Below are positions 35,880 to 44,213 of a stretch of 64,000 nucleotides of DNA, piece by piece. The DNA is from JADHMP01 sp016779985 (GTDB lineage: Bacteria > Bacteroidota > Bacteroidia > Flavobacteriales > Flavobacteriaceae), in NCBI GenBank assembly GCA_016779985.1, contig JADHMP010000001.1:62001-126000 (forward strand), read 5' to 3'. Position numbers and translations under genes: made by a program. The notes under the pieces are model-generated. The model was not told where the DNA came from and did no database searches. It worked only from the letters and a program-made list of their open reading frames with translations. How positions within the stretch are numbered: position 1 is the first letter of the stretch; each line of letters opens with the position of its first letter.

Positions 35880-36467
35880 TCAATGGTCTTGTAGTAATAA
35901 ATATATTGTTTTTGATTGATTTAATTTAGGATCAATTTCTTCTTCATTTCGTTCTATTTTACTGTTTAGAGTACTAATATTCGTGGGGATAGTGTTTTTA
36001 TATTTATTTTTTAACAAAGTCATGCCTTCGCTGACATCAGAAACCAGTTGGGATGTACTAGCATAAACGATTAGTACTTTTGGTAATTCAGTAATTTTAT
36101 AATGATGCGTTTGTCGATCACAGAAAAGGATGCTTCCTGTATTACTGATCAAATACTCACACAAAAATAAACCTACTTTAGAAGGCTGATGAGCAATTTT
36201 AGGGTCACTCAATGGCAAGTCAAAAACATTGGATAAATTTTTATCAAAACACAAAATATCGTCTCTAAACCAATAGTTTTCTTTTAAAATTTCTTTGAAA
36301 TTAATGAGAACTTCTTTTTTGTCTTCGCTAAAAAGGAAAAAGCCGCCGTTAGCAGTAAAATTTTCTGCAAAACTAACGTCTTTGGGGGTCTTTTTTTCAG
36401 GCAAATAAGGGCTTTTATCTGTTTGTTCAGATTTCTTTTTACCAAAAAAATTACCCCACCAGTTCAA
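35880..36467 (-). CDS. LUD (lactate utilisation LutC-type) domain protein
   Basis: A 195-residue protein with the LUD fold: FTANGGFFLFSEDKKEVL, the ISNTGSILFCDRQTH strand with the GSI motif, and KVLIVYASTSQLVSDVSEGMTLL. The start is a TTG (MNWWGNFFGKKK) eight bases after ftsH; an in-frame TAA just upstream rules out an earlier start, and the only alternatives are ATT/ATA. LUD proteins usually accompany LutA/LutB, which are absent here. Its place between ftsH and cdsA is fixed in this operon, yet its role there is unknown. Confidence 0.78.
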   Translation of the reverse strand: MNWWGNFFGKKKSEQTDKSPYLPEKKTPKDVSFAENFTANGGFFLFSEDKKEVLINFKEILKENYWFRDDILCFDKNLSNVFDLPLSDPKIAHQPSKVGLFLCEYLISNTGSILFCDRQTHHYKITELPKVLIVYASTSQLVSDVSEGMTLLKNKYKNTIPTNISTLNSKIERNEEEIDPKLNQSKTIYLLLQDH

Positions 36468-36475
36468 CTCATGAA

Positions 36476-38452
36476 TTATTCGTTAGGCTTTTTAGCTGTT
36501 GTTTTTTTTGTTTTTTGAGTAGGTTGAGTCTCTTCCGTTTCTTTATCAAAAGGTCTCCTGCCAAGAATGCGTTCTAGATCATCCTTAAAAATAACCTCTT
36601 TGTCTAAAAGGCGTTCTGCTAAGGCGTTTAACTTGGTCTTTGATTTTTTCAATATAGAGATAGCTCTTTGATATTGAAGTTCAATAATTTTAGAAATTTC
36701 CTCGTCAATTTTTTGGGCGGTTTCTTCTGAATAAGGTTTTGTAAAATTATAATCTGCTTGACCTGTAGAATCATAATAGGTAATGTTTCCCAATTTGTCA
36801 TTAAGCCCATAAACAGACACCATAGATCTCGCTTGTCGGGTCACTTTTTCTAGATCACTCAATGCTCCAGTAGAAATTTTATCAAAAACCACTTTTTCGG
36901 CGGCACGGCCACCTAGAGCGGCACACATTTCATCAAGCATTTGTTCAGTCCGCACAATTTGTCTTTCTTCAGGTAAATACCACGCTGCTCCTAATGATTG
37001 CCCTCGAGGCACTATTGTTACTTTCACCAATGGGGCGGCGTGTTCTAATAACCAACTCACTAGCGCATGTCCAGCTTCATGAAAAGCAATAGTTTTCTTT
37101 TCCTCAGGGGTAATAATCTTATTTTTCTTTTCGAGACCACCTACAATTCGATCAACTGCATCTAGAAAATCTTGTTTTCCGACAGACTTTTTGTTTTTTC
37201 TGGCCGCTATAAGGGCTGCTTCATTACATACGTTGGCAATATCTGCCCCTGAAAAACCAGGAGTTTGCTTAGATAGAAAATCAATATCTAGAGTTTTAGT
37301 CACTTTCAAAGGTTTAAGGTGAACTTTGAAAATTTCTTTACGCTCTTTTAGGTCGGGAAGATCTACATAAATTTGTCGATCGAATCTTCCAGCTCTCATC
37401 AAGGCCTTATCTAAAACGTCTGCACGGTTGGTGGCTGCTATAACAATAACATTGGTGTTAGTGCCAAAACCATCCATCTCAGTGAGCAATTGATTGAGTG
37501 TGTTTTCTCTTTCGTCATTAGACCCTGTAAAATTACTTTTCCCACGAGCACGTCCTATGGCATCAATTTCATCAATAAAAATGATAGCAGGTGATTTGTC
37601 TTTAGCTTGTTTGAATAAATCTCTTACTCTTGAAGCCCCAACACCTACAAACATTTCAACAAAATCAGAACCAGAAAGGGAGAAAAAAGGAACCTTAGCT
37701 TCTCCGGCAACTGCTTTTGCTAAGAGCGTTTTTCCTGTTCCAGGTAATCCAACCAATAAAGCTCCTTTTGGTATTTTTCCTCCTAAAACAGTATATTTTT
37801 TTGGATTTTTTAGGAAATCAACAATTTCTTGGATTTCCTCTTTAGCTCCTTCTAAACCAGCAACATCATCAAATGTAATTTTTACATCAATGTTTTGATC
37901 AAAAAGTTTGGCTTTAGATTTACCTATATTGAAAATTTGGCCACCTGGGCCTCCAGCTCCGCCACCAGACATACGGCGCATCAAGAAGATCCATACTCCA
38001 ATAATGATAATGATGGGTAAAAAACTAATGAATACATCCATCCAACGATTTTCAACCGTTATAAAATCCCATCTAAAATCAATTCCTTGATTGCGAGCCG
38101 TTTCTAATTTTTCTTCAAAAAGTTCAAGACTACCCACTTCAAATTGATAATGAGGACCAGCAATATTTTCTTGACCAAGAAAATTAGTGGTTCTCACATT
38201 GGCATGTTCTTGCTTTGAAAGCGCTTCTGGTTTTAGGCTGACCCGAACACTACTCTTATTTCTAATAATGAGAACTTCTTTTATATCCCCTGCATTGAGA
38301 TAATTTTCAAAGTTGGATATATTTATTTTTCCTGCATTTGACAATGAATCTGTTCCTCCAAAAAAGGTGGTACCCAGCAAGATGGCCACAACCAATCCGT
38401 AAAACCAGTACATGTTAAATTTAGGGGTATTTGGCTTTTTTTCTTTTTCCAT
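36476..38452 (-). CDS. ftsH: ATP-dependent zinc metalloprotease FtsH
   Basis: A 658-residue membrane AAA+ protease that extracts and degrades membrane and unstable cytoplasmic proteins. Two membrane helices (about 13-31 and 136-157) flank a periplasmic segment; then GLPGTGKT Walker A (235-242), FIDEIDAIG Walker B, the second region of homology (TNRADVLDKALMRAGRFDR), and zinc motif HEAGH near 455. The C-terminal tail is Lys/Thr-rich (EETQPTQKTKKTTAKKPNE). It sits between rsfS and the LUD gene with gaps of eight bases or fewer. Confidence 0.98.
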   Translation of the reverse strand: MEKEKKPNTPKFNMYWFYGLVVAILLGTTFFGGTDSLSNAGKINISNFENYLNAGDIKEVLIIRNKSSVRVSLKPEALSKQEHANVRTTNFLGQENIAGPHYQFEVGSLELFEEKLETARNQGIDFRWDFITVENRWMDVFISFLPIIIIIGVWIFLMRRMSGGGAGGPGGQIFNIGKSKAKLFDQNIDVKITFDDVAGLEGAKEEIQEIVDFLKNPKKYTVLGGKIPKGALLVGLPGTGKTLLAKAVAGEAKVPFFSLSGSDFVEMFVGVGASRVRDLFKQAKDKSPAIIFIDEIDAIGRARGKSNFTGSNDERENTLNQLLTEMDGFGTNTNVIVIAATNRADVLDKALMRAGRFDRQIYVDLPDLKERKEIFKVHLKPLKVTKTLDIDFLSKQTPGFSGADIANVCNEAALIAARKNKKSVGKQDFLDAVDRIVGGLEKKNKIITPEEKKTIAFHEAGHALVSWLLEHAAPLVKVTIVPRGQSLGAAWYLPEERQIVRTEQMLDEMCAALGGRAAEKVVFDKISTGALSDLEKVTRQARSMVSVYGLNDKLGNITYYDSTGQADYNFTKPYSEETAQKIDEEISKIIELQYQRAISILKKSKTKLNALAERLLDKEVIFKDDLERILGRRPFDKETEETQPTQKTKKTTAKKPNE

Positions 38453-38459
38453 AGTTTTT

Positions 38460-38831
38460 TTAGTAGTTTGAAGCTATTTGGGTAGTTTTTGCATCTCCCC
38501 ATAGTGCCTCAAGATTATAATATTCACGGATGTGTTTTTGAAAAACATGAACTACAACATTGACATAATCAATTAATATCCACTCAGCGTTCTCTTGACC
38601 TTCAATATGAAAAGGCTTTTCCTTCAAAGCTTTACTTACTGTCTTCTGAACTGATTGAACAATCGCATTTACTTGAGTGTTCGAGTTTCCGTTGCAAACA
38701 ATAAAATAATCACATGGTGTGTTGTCAATGGCTCTCAAGTCTAACAACTGGATATCTTCTCCTTTCAAATTTTCTACTCCTTCAATAATGTGTGTGATCA
38801 AGACATCAGTGCTTGAATTGTTGTTTGCCAT
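38460..38831 (-). CDS. rsfS: Ribosome silencing factor RsfS
   Basis: A 123-residue Iojap/RsfS protein that binds uL14 and blocks subunit joining in starvation. LDLRAIDNTPCDYFIVCNGNSNTQV and WILIDYVNVVVHVFQKHIREYYNLEALWGD are the family signatures. It leads the operon with ftsH, a LUD gene, cdsA and psd. A TAnnTTTG promoter box lies 20 bases upstream. Confidence 0.95.
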   Translation of the reverse strand: MANNNSSTDVLITHIIEGVENLKGEDIQLLDLRAIDNTPCDYFIVCNGNSNTQVNAIVQSVQKTVSKALKEKPFHIEGQENAEWILIDYVNVVVHVFQKHIREYYNLEALWGDAKTTQIASNY

Positions 38832-38851
38832 TAAATTCTTCTACTTTTATA

Positions 38852-38859
38852 CAAATTTA
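38852..38859 (-). promoter_or_regulatory. Predicted -7 promoter box of the rsfS-ftsH-LUD-cdsA-psd operon
   Basis: TAAATTTG on the minus strand matches TAnnTTTG, 20 bases before the rsfS ATG. It occupies the short divergent gap between rsfS and birA. Confidence 0.45.
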
Positions 38860-38889
38860 TTAGTTTTTAACTTCTTATTGTTAAACTCA

Positions 38890-39633
38890 GTGTACAATTT
38901 CAATGTAATCAAACTTGATGCCATCTCCTCAACAAGTGATCTTTTAAAAGAAAAATATCATCAAGGGAAAGTGAAAAATAACGATCTCATTCTCGCTGCT
39001 TATCAAAACAAGGGAAGAGGTCAACACAATAACCGTTGGGTTGCAGCATCAGGAGAAAACATTACATTTAGCATATTTAGTACCTTTCAGGATTTCTCTT
39101 TACCAGAAAAATTTTTATTAAATGCAGCTGTGTGCTCTGCGATTGTCAAAGCACTTTCAGACATTGGACTTTTTGACACTAAGATAAAATGGCCTAACGA
39201 CATCTTGTCAGAGAATAGGAAAATAGGTGGCATTTTAATAGAAAATATAGTCCGAAAAAATACTATTGTGGCTTCTATTATTGGTGTTGGAATTAATGTC
39301 AATCAAATTCAGTTTGAAAACTTACCTAACGCCAGTTCCCTAAGACAAATTCTCAACAAAAAGCTGGATTTGTATCATGTTTTAAAAGTATTGCTATACC
39401 ACCTTCGTGAAATGCTAGATAACCTTTTGCAAGGAAATAAAAAAAATTATTTAGATCAATACAATACTCTTTTATGGAAAAGAGATGAAACCAGACTATT
39501 TGAAGTAAAACAAAATCAAGTTAAGGCAGTGCTTAGAGAAGTAGATGAAAATGGAAAAGCAAAATTAGAGTTTGAAAAGGGAAAAATGATCTCTTTTAAC
39601 ACTACTGAATTAAAAATACCCTATACCATTTAG
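38890..39633 (+). CDS. birA: Biotin--[acetyl-CoA-carboxylase] ligase (BirA, ligase only)
   Basis: A 247-residue biotin protein ligase without the DNA-binding domain of E. coli BirA. It activates biotin as biotinyl-AMP and attaches it to the carboxyl carrier. GRGQHNNRWVAASGENITFS is the biotin/AMP loop; IKWPNDILSENRKIGGILIE is the catalytic-Lys segment. The open frame runs upstream through rsfS, so the start is uncertain. I choose GTG at 38890 (YNFNVIKLDAISSTSD); a TTG at 38878 is the alternative. Its stop overlaps pyrE's by four bases in convergent orientation. Confidence 0.9.
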   Translation: MYNFNVIKLDAISSTSDLLKEKYHQGKVKNNDLILAAYQNKGRGQHNNRWVAASGENITFSIFSTFQDFSLPEKFLLNAAVCSAIVKALSDIGLFDTKIKWPNDILSENRKIGGILIENIVRKNTIVASIIGVGINVNQIQFENLPNASSLRQILNKKLDLYHVLKVLLYHLREMLDNLLQGNKKNYLDQYNTLLWKRDETRLFEVKQNQVKAVLREVDENGKAKLEFEKGKMISFNTTELKIPYTI

Positions 39634-40271
39634 GGAACCCAAACAGCAGGATCTTTTCGCCAAGATTGAAGTGAAGCAATCTCCTGCTCCGAGACAAACT
39701 TTTGATGTAGCGCTTCTAATATCAAATGCTCGTAGTCACAAAGTGTTTTTAATTCAATATTAGCTTGTAAAAAGTTTTCTTTGGCTTGTAAAAAACCATA
39801 AGTAAAAAGGGCTAGCATTTGGGTCACTTTTGCACCGTTTTCTCTAAGTGCAGTAACAGCGTTCAAGCTACTTTTTCCGGTGCTAATAAGATCTTCAATT
39901 ACAATTACATTTTTTCCTGAATCGAGTTGACCTTCTATCTGATTTTTCCTACCGTGTTTTTTGGGTTCAGGGCGCACATAAATAAATGGAGCATTTAGGG
40001 TCTGAGCAACTAACATTCCCATGCCTATGGCTCCAGTTGCAACTCCAGCAATGACAAAGTCTGTTGGTGTGTTTTTTTTAATTTCTTGAGCCAGATGATT
40101 TCCCATAAATGTTCTAATTTCTGGATGGGAGAGAACCACTCTATTGTCGCAGTAGATAGGAGAAAGCCAACCACTAGCCCAGTGAAAAGGATTTTTGGAA
40201 TTCAATTTTATTGCCTTAACTTGCAGTAAATAGAAGGCGGTCTTTTGGGCTGTTTTTTGACTAATTATCAT
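39630..40271 (-). CDS. pyrE: Orotate phosphoribosyltransferase
   Basis: A 213-residue PRTase of de novo pyrimidine synthesis, turning orotate and PRPP into OMP. Start at the ATG at 40271 (MIISQKTAQKTAFYLL); the first codon of the frame is TTG two codons earlier. HWASGWLSPIYCDNR and the PRPP loop VIVIEDLISTGKSS are hallmarks. It starts back to back with the NUDIX gene, six bases between ATGs, and its candidate promoter box overlaps the NUDIX start codon. Confidence 0.95.
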   Translation of the reverse strand: MIISQKTAQKTAFYLLQVKAIKLNSKNPFHWASGWLSPIYCDNRVVLSHPEIRTFMGNHLAQEIKKNTPTDFVIAGVATGAIGMGMLVAQTLNAPFIYVRPEPKKHGRKNQIEGQLDSGKNVIVIEDLISTGKSSLNAVTALRENGAKVTQMLALFTYGFLQAKENFLQANIELKTLCDYEHLILEALHQKFVSEQEIASLQSWRKDPAVWVP

Positions 40272-40274
40272 ATA

Positions 40275-40282
40275 CAAATGTA
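40275..40282 (-). promoter_or_regulatory. Candidate -7 box of pyrE lying over the NUDIX start codon
   Basis: TACATTTG on the minus strand matches TAnnTTTG and ends three bases before the pyrE ATG. If used, transcription would begin at or just inside the start codon, giving a leaderless message. The same bases contain the NUDIX ATG (40278-40280), so a chance match is possible. Confidence 0.33.
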
Positions 40283-40877
40283 TAAAGTTTTTTTCAATGA
40301 AAAGCCCCTACTTCTCACAAGCTCAATAGATCAAAAACCCTCTGAAAAACAGCCTCTTTTATTTATAAAATACGTTGATGCTAAGGGGATTATGAAAGCA
40401 TTAAAATCTAAAAAAGTGGAATCAATTATTTTATTTCACCCCGATCAAACTAAACTATTGAAGCACTTTCATAAACGCTTTCCAATTGTCGAAGCAGCGG
40501 GAGGGCTTGTGCATCATGAAAATGGAAAATATCTCTTTATTTATAGAAACAAAAAATGGGATTTACCAAAAGGAAAAATTAATAAAAAAGAAGATTTGAT
40601 TTCAGCCGCAATTAGAGAAGTTTATGAAGAAACTAATGTGGGAGATTTACATGTAAAAAAGCCACTTCAAACCACCTACCACCTATTTAAATCCATCGGA
40701 CGATATAAACTAAAAAAGACTTATTGGTATTTTATGAATACTGGATATGACGGCCTGCTGGTTCCTCAAATAGAGGAAAACATTGAAAAAGCAATTTGGG
40801 TCGATAAAAATAAAATACCTTCATTAATGCAAAATGCCTATGCAAATATTAAGTTGATCGTAGAAGAAGGAATTTAA
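40278..40877 (+). CDS. NUDIX hydrolase
   Basis: A 199-residue protein starting at the ATG at 40278 (MYKVFFNEKPLLLTSS); the upstream frame crosses pyrE. The NUDIX box GKINKKEDLISAAIREVYEE (GX5EX7REUXEEXGU form) lies about residues 100-122, preceded by VEAAGGLVHHENGKYLFIYR, so Mg2+-dependent hydrolysis of a nucleoside-diphosphate-linked substrate is expected. The first 80 residues are an additional N-terminal region that I believe flavobacterial relatives share. Its stop overlaps the coaD stop by four bases (TTAA), convergent. Confidence 0.9.
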   Translation: MYKVFFNEKPLLLTSSIDQKPSEKQPLLFIKYVDAKGIMKALKSKKVESIILFHPDQTKLLKHFHKRFPIVEAAGGLVHHENGKYLFIYRNKKWDLPKGKINKKEDLISAAIREVYEETNVGDLHVKKPLQTTYHLFKSIGRYKLKKTYWYFMNTGYDGLLVPQIEENIEKAIWVDKNKIPSLMQNAYANIKLIVEEGI

Positions 40878-41326
40878 AATTGAACTGCTTTTGGAACTAA
40901 AGAAGAATAGTCTCCATTATTTGCAATAATATCTCTAACCATACTACTGCTAATATAGGACGTATTTGCATCCGTCAACAAGAACAAGGTTTCTATTCCT
41001 GATAGTTTTCTATTGATTTGGGCAACAGCCTTCTCAAATTCAAAATCAGCAGGATTTCGTAGACCTCTTAAAATTGCATTCGCATCAATTTTTTTACAAT
41101 AGTCAACGGTTAATCCTTCGTAAGAAGTTATTTTAATCTTTTTGTGGTGTGCAAAGGTTTTTTCTATGAATTGCATTCGCTGCTCTACAGGAAACATATA
41201 TTTTTTATCAATATTGACCCCTGCTGCAATCACAATTTCATCAAAAAAAGGTAATGCACGTTCAACCACATCTAGGTGTCCTAATGTGATGGGGTCAAAA
41301 GAGCCAGGAAAGAGCGCACGTTGCAT
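40874..41326 (-). CDS. coaD: Pantetheine-phosphate adenylyltransferase
   Basis: A 150-residue nucleotidyltransferase of CoA synthesis (phosphopantetheine + ATP to dephospho-CoA). FPGSFDPITLGH is the nucleotide-binding HxGH-type segment, NRKLSGIETLFL and TSYISSSMVR the ISSxxVR motif. The ATG at 41326 is chosen; the TTG two codons earlier is an open-frame artefact. It follows ddl by 12 bases in the same direction. Confidence 0.96.
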   Translation of the reverse strand: MQRALFPGSFDPITLGHLDVVERALPFFDEIVIAAGVNIDKKYMFPVEQRMQFIEKTFAHHKKIKITSYEGLTVDYCKKIDANAILRGLRNPADFEFEKAVAQINRKLSGIETLFLLTDANTSYISSSMVRDIIANNGDYSSLVPKAVQF

Positions 41327-41338
41327 AATCAAATGTAA

Positions 41339-42322
41339 TTATTTTTTGAGTAGTGCCAATTCTAGCTGGGATTCAAAAAAATTTCCCAAATCAAGCCCTC
41401 TGGCAGCTACTTGTTGTGGAATAATGCTCGCCTCTGTCATTCCTGGGACAGTGTTAATTTCTAATAAATGCGGAATCCCACCTACAAAAATAAATTCACT
41501 GCGTATTAAGCCACTAAGGTTAAGACTTTTGTAAATAGCTTTCATTTGGCTGATTACCAAAGACGCCCAATCTTTTGGAAGTTGAGCTGGTGTTATTTCC
41601 TTTGCTTTCCCTTCATATTTTGCCTCATAATCAAAAAAATCATTTTCAGTGATAATTTCAGTTATGGGCAACACTTGTATCCCCTCTGAATTTCTATAGG
41701 CACCAACCGAAACTTCTCTCCCTTCTAGTGCACTTTCTAAAAGAAGTTGTGAATCTTCTTTATAGGCTTTTTGAATGGCTTCTTCAAGTGCCTTTAAGTC
41801 ATTTACTTTAAATACACCAAAACTGCTTCCAGCTCGATTGGCTTTGACAAAAAGAGGGAATCCAAGTGTTTTGGCAATAAGGTCTTTAGAATAGGGTATT
41901 CCTTGATCTAAATAGAGGTGTTTTGCAGTAGAAATTCCTTTCTCTCGTAGCACCGAAAGACAATCTCTTTTGTTATACGTTAATGCAGCAGTATAGCTGT
42001 CGCAACTGGTATGTGGTATTTTTAATAACTCCAATAGAGCAGCCAGCTGCCCATTTTCTCCAGGGGCTCCATGTATGGCATTAAAAACTACATCTGCACG
42101 GTGTTTTTCCCCTTTTATTTCCCACGAAAAGTCTCCAACAGAAAAAGTAAATTCTTGGCCTGAAGTGTTAATCAATTTCCATTGATTTTTTGAGATTTCA
42201 AGCAAATATACATTCCATCTATCGTCAGATAGACATTGCCTCACGGTTTGTCCGCTTTTTAATGAAATGTCACGCTCTGAAGTGAAACCACCACAAGCAA
42301 TAAGAACATTCTTTTTGAGCAT
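41339..42322 (-). CDS. ddl: D-alanine--D-alanine ligase
   Basis: A 327-residue ATP-grasp ligase making the D-Ala-D-Ala dipeptide for peptidoglycan. ACGGFTSERDISLKSG is the first substrate loop; VKANRAGSSFGV the ATP-binding Lys segment; EGREVSVGAYRN with the key Glu; HLLEINTVPGMTEASIIPQ the metal-binding end. A promoter box lies 15 bases upstream. It leads coaD. Confidence 0.97.
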   Translation of the reverse strand: MLKKNVLIACGGFTSERDISLKSGQTVRQCLSDDRWNVYLLEISKNQWKLINTSGQEFTFSVGDFSWEIKGEKHRADVVFNAIHGAPGENGQLAALLELLKIPHTSCDSYTAALTYNKRDCLSVLREKGISTAKHLYLDQGIPYSKDLIAKTLGFPLFVKANRAGSSFGVFKVNDLKALEEAIQKAYKEDSQLLLESALEGREVSVGAYRNSEGIQVLPITEIITENDFFDYEAKYEGKAKEITPAQLPKDWASLVISQMKAIYKSLNLSGLIRSEFIFVGGIPHLLEINTVPGMTEASIIPQQVAARGLDLGNFFESQLELALLKK

Positions 42323-42337
42323 ATAATCTTATTTAGA

Positions 42338-42345
42338 CAAAGGTA
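42338..42345 (-). promoter_or_regulatory. Predicted -7 promoter box of ddl
   Basis: TACCTTTG on the minus strand matches TAnnTTTG, 15 bases upstream of the ddl ATG. Confidence 0.43.
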
Positions 42346-42380
42346 GGGCATTTAAAACCAATCCAAAAGAGTGGTTTTAT

Positions 42381-42388
42381 TATCTTTG
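42381..42388 (+). promoter_or_regulatory. Predicted -7 promoter box of the PASTA-rluD pair
   Basis: TATCTTTG matches TAnnTTTG, 17 bases before the PASTA ATG, and lies in the 83-base divergent gap with ddl. Confidence 0.43.
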
Positions 42389-42405
42389 GGCACCAAATGA
42401 TTTGA

Positions 42406-42957
42406 ATGAGTTTATTCCGATTTCTAATTAGTAAAGCATTTTTTAAGATGCTCCTTTGGGCAACTGGTATTCTGATTCTTCTTTTTTTCGGATTACAGTA
42501 TGGACTTAAAGAATATACCCATCACAATCAATATTTAAAAGTGCCACAAATTGATCAACTTAGTTTGTCTGATTTCCCCGCTCTTTTAGAGGCCAACCAG
42601 TTGCGTTATGAAATTATAGATTCTTCAAAATACACCCCCAATCAACCTCCACTAACGGTAATAAGTTATAGTCCAGAAGTAGGTGAAGAAGTAAAAGTGA
42701 ATAGAATCATTTATATTACACTCAATCCCTCTGGATACCGAAAAGTGTCTGTTCCAAATTTAATTCAAATCACCCGTCGCAATGCAGAATCTATGTTACA
42801 ATCAGTAGGGTTTAAAGTAGGGGAATTCACCTATCAAGACAATATTGGAAAAGACATGGTGATTGGAATGACCCATAAGGGAGATACTTTATCACCTGGG
42901 ACTCTTTTGCCGAAAACGGCAACCATTGATCTGATTTTGGGTAATGGGAAAAGATGA
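42406..42957 (+). CDS. PASTA-domain membrane protein
   Basis: A 183-residue protein with an N-terminal membrane helix (about 13-31) and two PASTA repeats (about 45-110 and 113-180; LKVPQIDQLSLSDFPALLEAN, then VSVPNLIQITRRNAESMLQS). PASTA domains bind peptidoglycan or beta-lactams in other bacteria and are usually found on kinases and PBPs; here they hang from a short anchor, without a kinase. It overlaps rluD by 14 bases and is divergent from ddl, in line with a cell wall role. Confidence 0.87.
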   Translation: MSLFRFLISKAFFKMLLWATGILILLFFGLQYGLKEYTHHNQYLKVPQIDQLSLSDFPALLEANQLRYEIIDSSKYTPNQPPLTVISYSPEVGEEVKVNRIIYITLNPSGYRKVSVPNLIQITRRNAESMLQSVGFKVGEFTYQDNIGKDMVIGMTHKGDTLSPGTLLPKTATIDLILGNGKR

Positions 42958-43987
42958 GCTACAAAACGATCTGACAGTTGAAGATGAAAATGGTTTGTAT
43001 GAACATTTTTCTTTCAAAGCTGATCCTGGCCAATCACCGCTTCGAGTAGATAAATTTTTAATGGATCGGGTTGAAAATGCAACTCGAAATAAAATTCAGC
43101 AAGTAGCAAAAGCTTCCTTTATTCACGTCAACGGTGCAGCTGTCAAGGCTAGCTACAAAGTAAAACCTAAAGACATAGTTCAAGTTTTTTTTGAGCATCC
43201 GCCCTATGAAAACCTTTTACTGCCAGAGCCCATAGATATTGATATTATTCATGAGGATCCCTCTTTGGTAGTAATCAATAAGCCTGCTGGTTTAGTTGTT
43301 CACCCTGGACATGGAAATTATTCAGGCACTTTGCTCAATGGATTACTACATCATTTTGGATCACTACCTAAAAATGAAAATAGTAGACCGGGTCTTGTCC
43401 ATAGAATAGACAAAGACACAAGTGGGCTTCTTGTTATTGCTAAAACAAGTTCAGCGATGACACACTTGGCTCAACAGTTTTTTGATAAAACAACTAAAAG
43501 GAAATATTATGCTTTAGTTTGGGGTGATTTTCTCAAAGAAGAAGGTACTGTAGAAGGTTCCATCGGAAGACATCCAAAAAACAGATTACAAATGACGGTT
43601 TATCCTGAAAATGATAAAGGTAAAAATGCAGTTACCCACTACCGTATTTTAGAACGCTTTGGCTATGTCACATTGATTGAATGTGAATTAGAAACGGGTA
43701 GAACGCATCAAATTAGGGCGCATATGAAATACTTAGGACATCCACTTTTTAACGACGCACGATATGGCGGAGATAAAATTCTTAAAGGAACCGTATTTAA
43801 CAAATACAGACAATTTGTTGAGAATTGCTTTGATATTCTTCCTAGACAAGGACTACATGCTAAGACATTAGGTTTTGTGCATCCAGAATCAAAAAAAGAA
43901 ATGATATTTGAAGAACCCTTGCCCAATGACATGGAATCTGTTATAGAAAAATGGAGAGCCTACGCACAACATAAGAAATTGCAATAG
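42944..43987 (+). CDS. rluD: RluA-family 23S rRNA pseudouridine synthase (RluD-like)
   Basis: A 347-residue synthase with an N-terminal S4 RNA-binding domain (about 20-85) and a catalytic domain. RPGLVHRIDKDTSGLLV carries the catalytic Asp; VINKPAGLVVHPGHGN and ELETGRTHQIRAHMKYLGHP are further motifs. RluD modifies helix 69 of 23S rRNA. The gene overlaps the PASTA gene. An IS element now lies between it and yaaA. Confidence 0.94.
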   Translation: MGKDELQNDLTVEDENGLYEHFSFKADPGQSPLRVDKFLMDRVENATRNKIQQVAKASFIHVNGAAVKASYKVKPKDIVQVFFEHPPYENLLLPEPIDIDIIHEDPSLVVINKPAGLVVHPGHGNYSGTLLNGLLHHFGSLPKNENSRPGLVHRIDKDTSGLLVIAKTSSAMTHLAQQFFDKTTKRKYYALVWGDFLKEEGTVEGSIGRHPKNRLQMTVYPENDKGKNAVTHYRILERFGYVTLIECELETGRTHQIRAHMKYLGHPLFNDARYGGDKILKGTVFNKYRQFVENCFDILPRQGLHAKTLGFVHPESKKEMIFEEPLPNDMESVIEKWRAYAQHKKLQ

Positions 43988-44018
43988 TATTACTTAAATA
44001 TCCAAATTGATTTTTTTA

Positions 44019-44034
44019 CCGGATTTTTATCCGG
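44019..44034. other. CCGGAT/ATCCGG hairpin downstream of rluD
   Basis: A six-pair GC-rich stem with a four-T loop sits 31 bases after the rluD stop. Neither strand has a T-run on its 3' side (seven T lie just 5' of it on the plus strand), so a classical terminator is not well supported. It could be part of the IS left end. Confidence 0.3.
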
Positions 44035-44213
44035 CTTATGAACAAAGGCTATTCAATTGTGGTCAATTTGGTTTAACTCCACCTTTAAATATTCTGTATC
44101 CTTTGTCTTTCGGGCATAAAACGCCTCTTGATTTTCCTTTTTTGAGTTAAAAGAACGTACCTCGCCCATACACTCTTGGGGTATTTTCCATATTCTCCTC
44201 CTTTCTTTGTTTT

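Noticed and set aside
37494..37898. Long plus-strand frame within ftsH
   Set aside because: Antisense shadow of a highly conserved AAA+ domain; no own signals.
38719..38889. birA reading frame extending over rsfS
   Set aside because: It overlaps the antisense of a well-supported gene and precedes the family's usual start.
44019..44034. rluD terminator
   Set aside because: Stem is good but there is no T-run 3' of it on either strand.
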